From the NCBI RefSeq assembly GCF_001544295.1, contig NZ_BCQF01000005.1:1-64000 (forward strand): a DNA stretch of 64,000 bases, written 5' to 3'. Position numbers and translations under genes: made by a program. This document shows, piece by piece, positions 1-7,547 of the stretch. The notes below the pieces were generated by a model. That model worked only from the letters and a program-made list of their open reading frames with translations, made no database searches and had not been told where the DNA came from. The stretch's first letter is position 1, and the number at the start of each line of letters is the position of its first letter. Source of the stretch: Enterococcus pseudoavium NBRC 100491 (GTDB lineage Bacteria; Bacillota; Bacilli; Lactobacillales; Enterococcaceae).

Positions 1-6
1 TTTTTA

Positions 7-1173
7 TTATTTTCCTAGATAGTCGGTTAAGCGTTTCATCGCTTCCACCAGATTTTCCATTGAAGCAGCATAGCTGATTCGAACATAGCCTTCCCCTTCT
101 GGTCCAAAAGCAATCCCCGGAATCAAGGCTAACTGATTTTTCTCAGCTAAGTCAATACAAAAGGCCATTGAATCTTGCTCCTGATTATCTGGAATCTTAG
201 CAAAGATATAAAATGCCCCTGAAGGTCGTGCGACTTCAAAGCCTAAGTCTGTCATCGCTTGGTAGACAAAGTCACGACGTTCTCGATATTCTTCCCGCAT
301 CACTTCTGCATCTGAAATTCCCTGTACTAATGCTCGAACAGCAGCCTTTTGCGAAATCGTCGATGCGGCGGTCACCAAATATTGATGGACTTTGATGATT
401 TGCTCCACCAATTCAGCTGGTGCAAAAATAAAGCCAATCCGCCAACCGGTCATTGCATGTGATTTTGACAGACCGTTAATCACAATCGTCTGTTCTCGTA
501 AGTATTTTCCGAAAGAAACGTGCTTTGTTTCATAATTTAATTCACTATAAATTTCATCACTGAGCACAAAAATTGGATATTTTTTCAAGGTCTCACTTAA
601 ATCTGCTACCTCTTTCTCATTGTAAGCAACCCCCGTAGGATTTGATGGTGATGTAATGATGATTGCTTTGACTTTTTCCCCATGCTCAGCCATCGCTTGA
701 TCAATCTGCTCCGGTGTCAAAACAAAGCCGGTTGCTCGTGTATCAATATATACCGGTTCGGCTCCTGCTAATAAGATTAACGGCTCATAACCTGGATAAG
801 TCGGTGCCGGCAGTAATACTTTATCGCCCTCTTCTAAAATGGCTAATAAACTAGCCGATAGTGCTTCTGTTGCTCCGACAGTCACCAAAACTTCAGTGGT
901 CGGCTGATAATTGACCGTATATTTTTCAGATAAAAAACGACTGGCTGCTTCACGTACATCAAGCAGGCCGGCCATACCTGTATAGTGGCTAAAATTATCC
1001 CTAATCGCTTGCTTCCCGGCTTCTTTGACATGCTCAGGGGTATTAAAATCTGGTTCACCTAATGTTAATTTCAACATATTAGGAATACCAGAGACTTTTT
1101 CATCAAATTGACGAATCAATGAGACGGCGATTTCATAGACATTTTTGTTAAAGCGATCTTGTAATTTATTCAT
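7..1173 (-). CDS. Class I/II PLP-dependent aminotransferase (PatA-like)
   Basis: A 388-residue fold-type I aminotransferase that transfers an amino group between an amino acid and a 2-oxo acid in the cytosol, using pyridoxal phosphate. Visible motifs are SPSNPTG (about 175-181), SDEIYS with the PLP-contacting Asp206, and the lysine loop GLSKSHAMTGWR with the Schiff-base Lys237. Length fits the aspartate/aromatic aminotransferase group (PatA, AspC type). The exact substrate cannot be read from the sequence. The ATG lies behind GGAGGGG at 1177-1184. It stands alone, with no operon partner visible in the window. Confidence 0.93.
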   Translation of the reverse strand: MNKLQDRFNKNVYEIAVSLIRQFDEKVSGIPNMLKLTLGEPDFNTPEHVKEAGKQAIRDNFSHYTGMAGLLDVREAASRFLSEKYTVNYQPTTEVLVTVGATEALSASLLAILEEGDKVLLPAPTYPGYEPLILLAGAEPVYIDTRATGFVLTPEQIDQAMAEHGEKVKAIIITSPSNPTGVAYNEKEVADLSETLKKYPIFVLSDEIYSELNYETKHVSFGKYLREQTIVINGLSKSHAMTGWRIGFIFAPAELVEQIIKVHQYLVTAASTISQKAAVRALVQGISDAEVMREEYRERRDFVYQAMTDLGFEVARPSGAFYIFAKIPDNQEQDSMAFCIDLAEKNQLALIPGIAFGPEGEGYVRISYAASMENLVEAMKRLTDYLGK

Positions 1174-1194
1174 ATAACCCCTCCATTTTTAATC

Positions 1195-1222
1195 ATATTA
1201 TCACAATTCATCAGATAGTAAA
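1195..1222 (-). promoter_or_regulatory. Possible promoter of the aminotransferase gene
   Basis: On the minus strand TTTACT (1217-1222) is followed 16 nt later by TAATAT (1195-1200), about 20 nt upstream of the start codon. Both boxes deviate from consensus, so this is a weak call. The rest of 1223-1440 is AT-rich and I see no gene or clear structure in it. Confidence 0.35.
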
Positions 1223-1449
1223 GAAAAAATTCTCCGTGAGGAATCCCTATTTAACTCAATCCAGTATTGGTTCTACAACTGATTTAATCGTTATCACACT
1301 TTTTTTTAGTTTACTAAGTTTTTAACTGCCCCTCTTTTTTCGAAAAAGTTTCAATCAGGAAATAATTTGACTCTAAATAAATAACGGTTTGTTGATAGCA
1401 GCATAAAATAACCCTAATTATGCTTTTCTATTTTCCGTTTTCCATTGTA

Positions 1450-1479
1450 TTGACGATTTATTAAACATAAAATAACTAT
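1450..1479 (+). promoter_or_regulatory. Candidate promoter of the small membrane protein gene
   Basis: TTGACG at 1450-1455 is followed after 17-18 nt by TAACTA/AACTAT (1473-1479). The ribosome binding site AGGAGG follows at about 1492-1497. Confidence 0.4.
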
Positions 1480-1504
1480 AGAAGCATTTTACAGGAGGTC
1501 TTCT

Positions 1505-1903
1505 ATGATGACTAAGAAAAAAGGCAAGTTAATTCCTTTTATTTTCTATTTGATTCCTTACGTCCACCTAACACTAGCAATCGATTATCTTTTTGATTCG
1601 CTTACAGGAATCTTTCTATTTTTGGTATTTACGGTCGCAATTGGTTTTTACGCTAAAGTGACCCAACAACTGACTTTGCTAATATTAGGTAATTTTATTA
1701 ATATTATTTTAAGCTGTTCACTCATTATTTTTAAAAACCCTTTAATCAGCCTATACCATTCCTCATCCCCATTTACAACTGCGATTCCCTTAGTCGCCCT
1801 TTTTCTGATTACTCAGTTAACAGGAATTTTTTGGGGCTATGTGCTGCAAAAAGAAGGGTCGGAAGAAAAAAATAATCAACCTAAAAAGGCTGCAGAACGT
1901 TAA
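1505..1903 (+). CDS. Small multi-pass membrane protein, unrecognised
   Basis: A 132-residue protein that I cannot assign to a family. Hydrophobicity suggests about four transmembrane segments (roughly residues 10-26, 31-50, 53-75 and 88-113), followed by a short charged tail rich in Lys, Glu and Gln. There is no signal peptide cleavage motif and no catalytic motif. The start is an ATG-ATG pair behind AGGAGG. It is one of the few plus-strand genes here, and its stop codon sits inside the loop of a terminator hairpin. Function unknown; probably real because of its strong ribosome binding site and dedicated terminator. Confidence 0.75.
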   Translation: MMTKKKGKLIPFIFYLIPYVHLTLAIDYLFDSLTGIFLFLVFTVAIGFYAKVTQQLTLLILGNFINIILSCSLIIFKNPLISLYHSSSPFTTAIPLVALFLITQLTGIFWGYVLQKEGSEEKNNQPKKAAER

Positions 1904-1925
1904 AAAGTTCTGCAGCCTTTTTTTC
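1883..1925. terminator. Bidirectional intrinsic terminator
   Basis: The arms GGCTGCAGAAC and GTTCTGCAGCC are flanked by A5 on the left and T8 on the right, so the hairpin can end transcription from both sides. It serves the plus-strand membrane protein gene, whose stop codon lies in the loop, and the minus-strand GNAT gene. Confidence 0.9.
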
Positions 1926-1935
1926 TCATCGAAAT

Positions 1936-2334
1936 TTACTGCGCACGCATGCTAAAAACTGATCCCTCTTTTTGATACTCCTGTTTTTCATAGTAAGGAT
2001 CTACATCGCTTAATATGTAGATCGTTTGTTCAGGAAAATCAGCACTGACTCGCTCCATCAGATAACGTCCATAGTTCTTCCCACGACTATTGATATCGAC
2101 TAATAGATCATAAACATAGATTCCAAAGCCAGCATCTTCACGACAACGGATATAGCCACAAAGAGTGTCATTCTCCAAAAGCACGTAAGTTAGAGAAGTT
2201 TGTAACGCCAACTGATATTTTTCTCTCCCATCCCCCAAGCAATAGTCATCCCAATCGGCTTCTTTTTCCATCATTACAAATAAGGCAACACTGTCGGCTG
2301 CTTTATAAGGCCGAATGCACCAACTTGGTTTCAT
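1936..2334 (-). CDS. GNAT family N-acetyltransferase
   Basis: A 132-residue single-domain protein of the Gcn5-related acetyltransferase fold. The acetyl-CoA binding stretch NSRGKNYGRYLMERV (about residues 84-98) resembles the RGxGxG/A loop of motif A, and it follows the beta-strand GIYVYDLLVDI. Such enzymes transfer an acetyl group from acetyl-CoA to an amine; the acceptor is unknown. The start is an ATG behind GGAGG. It is monocistronic and shares the bidirectional terminator with the convergent membrane protein gene. Confidence 0.8.
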   Translation of the reverse strand: MKPSWCIRPYKAADSVALFVMMEKEADWDDYCLGDGREKYQLALQTSLTYVLLENDTLCGYIRCREDAGFGIYVYDLLVDINSRGKNYGRYLMERVSADFPEQTIYILSDVDPYYEKQEYQKEGSVFSMRAQ

Positions 2335-2403
2335 AAAAAACGCCTCCTTCTGATTTTATAATAGCAAAGTTTACTAACCCTACTTCCTTAAATTATGCAT
2401 CAT

Positions 2404-2433
2404 CAAAAAAAGACATTCATCACTGAATGTCTT
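2404..2433 (-). terminator. Terminator of truB-ribF
   Basis: The minus-strand hairpin AAGACATTCA / TGAATGTCTT has a 4-nt loop and is followed by T7. The stem begins inside the ribF stop codon. Confidence 0.9.
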
Positions 2434-3379
2434 ATAGCCGATCAAAGTAATCTCGCGTAGCTTGTTCATCTAATTTAAGCTGTTTAATCAAGTCTTCCGC
2501 TGATTCAAAAGCGACTTGCCCCCGTAGCATATGATACCAGCGGACCTTTACTTTTTCACCATAAATCTCTTGGTTGAAATCTAAAATATTAATTTCTACT
2601 GTTAACATCCGATTCGTCCCGAAAGTGTCATTATGTCCAATCGATCCCATCGCTGGATACCAGCGATCTCCAACTTTGATCTGATTTACATACACACCTT
2701 CTTTAGGTAATTTCATATCCTCAGGTACTTGGATATTAGCGGTCGGATAGCCTAACAATCTACCACGAGCCTCGCCATGAATCACAGTGCCACTGGTTTC
2801 ATAAATATAACCTAATAGATGATTGGCTTCTTCCAAACGACCTTCTGATAATAACCGTCTAATCCGAGAAGAACTGATTTTTTCATCCTCATGTTCTTCG
2901 GTTTTTTTAGCTACCATCACGACCTCAAAGCGCTCTTGCGCATACTCCGGTAAATGTGCTGCATCTGCTGTTTGATCTTTGCCAAAATTGTAATCAAAGC
3001 CTGAAACGGCGACTTTTGCATGCAGGCCAACAATATATTGGTCTACAAAAGCCTGTGGTGCTAAAGACGCAAAAGACGACGTAAACGCGACTTCATATAA
3101 TAGATCTACCCCTAATTTTTTCATCCGTTCTTCCTTTTGTTTCAATGTAGAAAGATATTGGATCGGTTTGCTTTGAATTTGCTGAAAAACCACTGCAGGG
3201 TGCTGATTAAAAGTCATTACTGCCAACTTCAAATGTTTTTCTTGCGCGATTTTTTTCCCGGTGTTAATCACTTCTTGATGTCCCCGATGAACACCGTCAA
3301 AAAAGCCTAACACTAATACAACATCATCGGTGGGAATTTCAGCTGGCTGATAAGGATGACGTAATTTGATAATCTCCAT
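2432..3379 (-). CDS. ribF: Bifunctional riboflavin kinase / FAD synthetase
   Basis: A 315-residue enzyme that phosphorylates riboflavin to FMN and then adenylylates FMN to FAD in the cytosol. The N-terminal nucleotidyltransferase half carries GFFDGVHRGH (about 25-34) and the ISSSRIRRLLSEG stretch (about 168-180). The C-terminal kinase half carries GEARGRLLGYPTAN (about 202-215). Length is typical. It sits 3 nt downstream of truB, with its ribosome binding site in the truB tail, so the two are probably co-transcribed and translationally coupled, as in many Firmicutes. Confidence 0.96.
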   Translation of the reverse strand: MEIIKLRHPYQPAEIPTDDVVLVLGFFDGVHRGHQEVINTGKKIAQEKHLKLAVMTFNQHPAVVFQQIQSKPIQYLSTLKQKEERMKKLGVDLLYEVAFTSSFASLAPQAFVDQYIVGLHAKVAVSGFDYNFGKDQTADAAHLPEYAQERFEVVMVAKKTEEHEDEKISSSRIRRLLSEGRLEEANHLLGYIYETSGTVIHGEARGRLLGYPTANIQVPEDMKLPKEGVYVNQIKVGDRWYPAMGSIGHNDTFGTNRMLTVEINILDFNQEIYGEKVKVRWYHMLRGQVAFESAEDLIKQLKLDEQATRDYFDRL

Positions 3380-3382
3380 CTG

Positions 3383-4306
3383 TTATACCTCATTTCGAAT
3401 GACTTTACTAGGCTTCAAAAAACCGGCTTTATCTGGATGTAGCCCGTAAAGACTAACTAATTGATTTTGATAGAAAAAAGCGATCAACTTTTCTGGGGCT
3501 TCTTTTAAGCCAAAGGTACTCAGCGGTAAGACTTGACCATTTTTTACCTTTTGCCAAACGGCATCGGTTAAATCAATTCGAGGAAATTCCTTCATTGCTG
3601 CTTCGATCGGCTGCAAGACTTGATCGATTTGTTTTTCTTCCATCAATTCACTAACTTGTGCTAAGGTTACAGCTTGTCCAACTGAAAAACCCCCACTAGC
3701 CAACCGTGTCAAATCTGACATATGCGCAGGATAACCCAGCTTAGCCCCTAGATCTACTGCTAATGTTCGGACGTAAGTTCCTTTCCCACAAGTCACTTGA
3801 AAGCGCCAACTCTGAGTTTTTTGAATTTCATCATAAACTGGAGTCGTTGTTCGCTGGAAGCTTTCGATGATTGCTTCACGCTTGGGGCGTTCAACCGTTT
3901 TGCCTGCTCGCGCATATTCGTATAAGCGCTTGCCATTTACTTTAACCGCAGAATACATTGGTGAGACTTGAGTGATTTTCCCGACAAAACTTGCCATCAT
4001 TTGATCAATTTCAGTATCGGTCAAAGGCTTTTCCACCGCTTTTTCTGCGACAACTTCACCGCTACGATCTTCCGTGGTGGTGGAAAATCCTAGCGTAATC
4101 TCACCTTCGTAAATTTTTCCGCTATCTTGTAAATATTCAATCACTTTGGTTCCTTTACCAATACAGATTGGTAGTACACCATCGACATCGGGATCTAAGG
4201 TTCCACCATGACCAACTTTCTTAGTCTGTAATATTTTTCTTAGTTTAAAGACACAGTCATGACTCGTCATACCGCGCTCTTTCCATAACGGTAAAATACC
4301 GTCCAT
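3383..4306 (-). CDS. truB: tRNA pseudouridine-55 synthase
   Basis: A 307-residue enzyme that isomerises U55 in the T-loop of tRNAs. The family opening MDGILPLWKERGMTSHD is present, and the catalytic Asp38 lies in GGTLDPDVDGVLP (the usual TLDP motif). I place the start at 4306, because GAGGA lies 7 nt upstream there. An in-frame ATG at 4345 overlaps the -10 element of the promoter and would add 13 residues foreign to the family. First gene of the truB-ribF pair. Confidence 0.95.
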   Translation of the reverse strand: MDGILPLWKERGMTSHDCVFKLRKILQTKKVGHGGTLDPDVDGVLPICIGKGTKVIEYLQDSGKIYEGEITLGFSTTTEDRSGEVVAEKAVEKPLTDTEIDQMMASFVGKITQVSPMYSAVKVNGKRLYEYARAGKTVERPKREAIIESFQRTTTPVYDEIQKTQSWRFQVTCGKGTYVRTLAVDLGAKLGYPAHMSDLTRLASGGFSVGQAVTLAQVSELMEEKQIDQVLQPIEAAMKEFPRIDLTDAVWQKVKNGQVLPLSTFGLKEAPEKLIAFFYQNQLVSLYGLHPDKAGFLKPSKVIRNEV

Positions 4307-4343
4307 CGCTGTTTCCTCATTTCTTTTTATAATCAACGTTCCC

Positions 4344-4374
4344 ATTATAGCATAGCTGCTCTAGGAATTGGCAA
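4344..4374 (-). promoter_or_regulatory. Promoter of truB-ribF
   Basis: On the minus strand an extended -10, TGCTATAAT (TATAAT at 4344-4349), lies 19 nt after TTGCCA (4369-4374). The start of transcription would fall just upstream of the ribosome binding site for the ATG at 4306. Confidence 0.6.
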
Positions 4375-4435
4375 GACAGCTTTTACTTCAATCAATGATT
4401 TATGATCCGTCAATCAGTGCTAGATCATCATCGAC

Positions 4436-4470
4436 ACAAAAAAGAGACTAGCCTTTTGACAGTCTCTTTT
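4436..4470 (-). terminator. Terminator of the antiporter gene
   Basis: The minus-strand stem AAAAGAGACT / AGTCTCTTTT is followed by a T7 run, directly after the stop codon of the antiporter gene. Confidence 0.85.
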
Positions 4471-4475
4471 CAAGC

Positions 4476-6551
4476 TTATTTTTTTTGCTGCTTTTTCTTT
4501 TTTCGCTGACGATTCAGTGCGAAAGTAATACTAGGCTCCGTCGATGGCCGCATTGCATAAGACTCTAGCTGATTGACTTGATGGCGATAATTGTTCGCCG
4601 CAAAGTTCGAGATATCACCCTTCACCTCATATTCATCGATCGTCTTTCTTTCTAAATAGAAGCCGCGAATCAACTCTTTGGCATATTGCGGATCTTGCTG
4701 AATCAAATACGTGCCAAACAAGCCATGACCACTGACTTGATTCATTAAATTTTTCCGTTCATCAACAAAAAAATCAATCAATTCTTCATCGTAAACATCC
4801 CGCAAGTTTTCTAAACTATCTAGGATGGCTTCACTATTACGGACAAAGATTTTTCTAAGAGAAGAAATATCTTCATTATCTACCGTTTCCTTGCGCTTCT
4901 GGCGACGTTGCCAAAACATCTTCGGATGCAGAATGACCCGAATAATTCGGCGAACAAAAATCAGCCAAAAACTAAGCAATGACAGCACCTGCTTGGTTAC
5001 TGATTCTGATACATTCGAAATGAAGCGTGAATACAGACGATAAGCCCCGGCATCGATCTGATGTCTTCTAAAGCTTTCATCTAATCCATCTCGTTCAACA
5101 GAAATGATCAATGCTTGGATTTCTTGGAATTCTTGTTGCGCGCTTTCTGGCATTGAATTGTTGAAGATTGTTTGGATCCGACTTTGATAATTTGCAATCA
5201 CTGCCAGTAGTGCAAAGCGTTCTTTTTCACTGAGCTGTTTGTTCTCTAAATCTTCATAGAGCTCGCTGATTACTTCTTGGAAGATTTGCATTAACTTCGG
5301 ATCGGTCGGTGGAACAACCTCGCCCTCAGCCAACACTGGTAAAAGAATCATCCCGATAATCAACGTCAAAAAGGTGACACAAGCGGTGATAAACAGTAAT
5401 AATGAACGTTCAGGAAATTCCAGTCCATTAATTGTTGTTGGTAAAATAAAAATTGTCGCAATACTGACGGTTCCTTTGACCCCACCGAAAGTCAACAGCA
5501 GGCGATCCCTTAATTGTGCATGACTTTTTTTCCAGCCTTGCGTCACAATATAATAGCCGCTAACAAACAAAAAGCGCAAGGCAAATAGCAAGGCGGTCAA
5601 TAATAGAACGATCCCTAACAAGTGCAGATTAGAATAGGTTCGACTATTCCAAACCGGAGAAAAGACTTGCGACAATTCAATCCCTAAGAAAATAAACACT
5701 AAGGCATTTAACATAAAACTGATTGTTTTCCAAGTACTTTCGGTTACACTTGATAATTGTGCCTCAAATAAGGTCACACGGCGAAACCCTGTGGCTTGTA
5801 AAACCCCAGTGACCACCGCAGCGATAATTCCTGAAGCATGAAACAATTCCGCAATAAAATACGCCGTAAAAGGCAGAATCAACTCAATCAATAAATAGGC
5901 CGAAACATCTTGCGCGGAAATACGTTCAATAATTTTTATGACTTCGTTTTTAATCCAAATAACACCTAAGCCGACTAACACACCGACAATACTAGATTCT
6001 AATAGGGAAAGCGAGGCATCGGCTACCGAAAACTGTCCGGTCAATAAAGCTGCCACCGCAAACTGAAAGGCGGTGACACCCGTGGCATCATTAATCAGAC
6101 CTTCACCTTCTAAGACGTGCATCACTGATTCTGGAATATTTAAGCGTTTCGCCAGTGAGCTAACTGCCACCGCATCGGTCGGCCCTAACGAAGCACCAAA
6201 TGCCAAACATGCGGCAAGGGGAATCACCGGTAAAATACTGTGGAGTACTAAACCTAAGCCAAACAACGTAAAGATAACCCCGCCAAAAGCCAGCAATAGA
6301 ATCAAGCTGAAATGTTTCAAAATCGAAGGGATATCAGCTGTCTCGCCTTCACGAAACAGTAACGGCGCGATGATCATAACTAAAAAAACTTCCGGCTCAA
6401 AACGTATCGACGTACCGACTTCAGTAAATCCTAAAATAATCCCAATGATGATTTGGATCATAAAAATGGGAAAAGATGGAAAAACTTTTGCTAAAACATT
6501 GGATAAGGTAATAGCAATGGCCAAAATGATAATGATCTCAACTAAGCCCAT
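4476..6551 (-). CDS. CPA1-type Na+/H+ antiporter
   Basis: A 691-residue cation/proton antiporter of the NhaP/CPA1 (NhaK-like) family in the cytoplasmic membrane. The first 410 residues form about 11-12 membrane segments. They include GPTDAVAVSSL (about 123-133) and the ion-binding EGEGLINDATGV (about 148-159) with the Asn-Asp pair. A long hydrophilic C-terminal tail of about 280 residues, ending in a Lys/Gln-rich stretch, is probably a cytosolic regulatory domain. The start ATG follows AGAGGTG. It begins 4 nt after the small upstream coiled-coil gene, so the two likely form an operon. Role: sodium or potassium and pH homeostasis (inferred from family). Confidence 0.92.
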   Translation of the reverse strand: MGLVEIIIILAIAITLSNVLAKVFPSFPIFMIQIIIGIILGFTEVGTSIRFEPEVFLVMIIAPLLFREGETADIPSILKHFSLILLLAFGGVIFTLFGLGLVLHSILPVIPLAACLAFGASLGPTDAVAVSSLAKRLNIPESVMHVLEGEGLINDATGVTAFQFAVAALLTGQFSVADASLSLLESSIVGVLVGLGVIWIKNEVIKIIERISAQDVSAYLLIELILPFTAYFIAELFHASGIIAAVVTGVLQATGFRRVTLFEAQLSSVTESTWKTISFMLNALVFIFLGIELSQVFSPVWNSRTYSNLHLLGIVLLLTALLFALRFLFVSGYYIVTQGWKKSHAQLRDRLLLTFGGVKGTVSIATIFILPTTINGLEFPERSLLLFITACVTFLTLIIGMILLPVLAEGEVVPPTDPKLMQIFQEVISELYEDLENKQLSEKERFALLAVIANYQSRIQTIFNNSMPESAQQEFQEIQALIISVERDGLDESFRRHQIDAGAYRLYSRFISNVSESVTKQVLSLLSFWLIFVRRIIRVILHPKMFWQRRQKRKETVDNEDISSLRKIFVRNSEAILDSLENLRDVYDEELIDFFVDERKNLMNQVSGHGLFGTYLIQQDPQYAKELIRGFYLERKTIDEYEVKGDISNFAANNYRHQVNQLESYAMRPSTEPSITFALNRQRKKKKQQKK

Positions 6552-6555
6552 TCAA

Positions 6556-6846
6556 TCACCTCTTAGAACAATTCTCTTTTGCTTTACATAATAATTTTAA
6601 AAATTCTCTCTTCTTACTAATGATCCGATCTTCTAAGTCAGATAATTCTTTTGACTGACCATCTAATGACAACTGCGCACGTTTTGTTTCCATTCGCAGC
6701 AAATCATGTTTCATGCGTTCTAATTTACGCGATGTTAAGAGATTGATTTTTTTTATTTTTTGCTTAACGGCTTTGCGTTCTTCCGGACTCAAATTATCAA
6801 ATTCTTTGTGGAGCGCCTTCATCCGTTCTTCAAATTCTGTCGTCAT
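6556..6846 (-). CDS. Small coiled-coil protein upstream of the antiporter, unrecognised
   Basis: A 96-residue, highly charged, helical protein starting MTTEFEERMKALHKEFDNLS, with heptad-like Lys/Glu/Leu patterns over nearly its whole length and two cysteines near the end. There is no signal or membrane segment. I chose the ATG at 6846, behind GGAGG with a longish 11-nt spacer. The open frame continues upstream to 7047, but that part encodes an improbable, unpatterned stretch. It ends 4 nt before the antiporter start. Function unknown; a partner of the antiporter tail is only a guess. Confidence 0.65.
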   Translation of the reverse strand: MTTEFEERMKALHKEFDNLSPEERKAVKQKIKKINLLTSRKLERMKHDLLRMETKRAQLSLDGQSKELSDLEDRIISKKREFLKLLCKAKENCSKR

Positions 6847-7076
6847 TTCAGACTTTGCCTCCTTGAAAATATCCAGCAAAAGGATTACATACAAACTGCA
6901 TCCACTGTAACAGGATTCGACTAAAAAAGCAATCGACTTACCACTGCCAAAAGCTGATTTAGGGGTAAATCTTAGCATTTTATTTCTCATCCCCATTATG
7001 GTGATTGATAAGCCCAGAAATTTTCTTGTGTCCTTACCTTTCACCAAAGTAAAACTACATTAATAGCTCACAAATA

Positions 7077-7108
7077 AAGGTCTGGAACATTTACTTGTCC
7101 CAGACCTG
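7077..7108 (-). terminator. Terminator after rbfA
   Basis: The minus-strand stem AGGTCTGG / CCAGACCT has a 14-nt loop and is followed by a T-rich tract. It closes the rimP-nusA-infB-rbfA operon. Confidence 0.8.
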
Positions 7109-7121
7109 ATAACTCACCTAT

Positions 7122-7469
7122 TTATTCTTTGTTTAAATCACGAATCATTTGATCAATCTTAGAACCGTATTCAACGGATTCATCTAATTCAAAAAATAAT
7201 TCTGGCGTTTTATAGATTGATAAAGCTTGACCTAGTTCACGTCGAATTAAGCCTGTCGCTTTATTCAAGCCAGCTTGCGCCTTTTCTTTGTCTGAAGCTT
7301 TCTCAGACAATAAACTATAATAAATCGTAGCTTGCTGCAAATCGCCAGTAACATGGACATCGGTGATATTTACTTCTTGGACCCGCGGATCGCGAACCTT
7401 TTTCCGTAAAATATCATTGACCTCTTTTAAAACTTCTTGCGCAAGACGACGATCGCGATAATTTGGCAT
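7122..7469 (-). CDS. rbfA: 30S ribosome-binding factor A
   Basis: A 115-residue KH-like fold protein that assists late maturation of the 30S subunit and 16S rRNA 5' processing. The family opening [22 protein letters not shown] and the [18 protein letters not shown] segment are clear. The start ATG follows GGAGG. Last gene of the nusA-infB operon, with a hairpin between it and infB that may lower its expression. Confidence 0.96.
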   Translation of the reverse strand: MPNYRDRRLAQEVLKEVNDILRKKVRDPRVQEVNITDVHVTGDLQQATIYYSLLSEKASDKEKAQAGLNKATGLIRRELGQALSIYKTPELFFELDESVEYGSKIDQMIRDLNKE

Positions 7470-7502
7470 AGCAACTGCCTCCTTTTATACAACTAATTAA
7501 AT

Positions 7503-7546
7503 AGCCAAAAACTCTTCACTCCCGCATAACGGAAGTGAAGTTGGCT
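7503..7546 (-). terminator. Hairpin between infB and rbfA
   Basis: The arms CTTCACTTCCG and CGGGAGTGAAG (one wobble) are followed by AGTTTTTGG on the minus strand, with AGCCAA/TTGGCT able to extend the stem. It looks like a leaky intercistronic terminator. Confidence 0.55.
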
Positions 7547-7547
7547 T

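Noticed and set aside
4345-4374. The upstream in-frame ATG of truB at 4345 as the true start
   Set aside because: It overlaps the promoter -10 element and adds residues not found in TruB. The ATG at 4306 has a proper ribosome binding site.
6073-6591. A 172-codon plus-strand open frame opposite the antiporter gene
   Set aside because: Antisense to membrane helices; Ser/Lys/Thr-rich translation typical of a shadow frame. No start signal.
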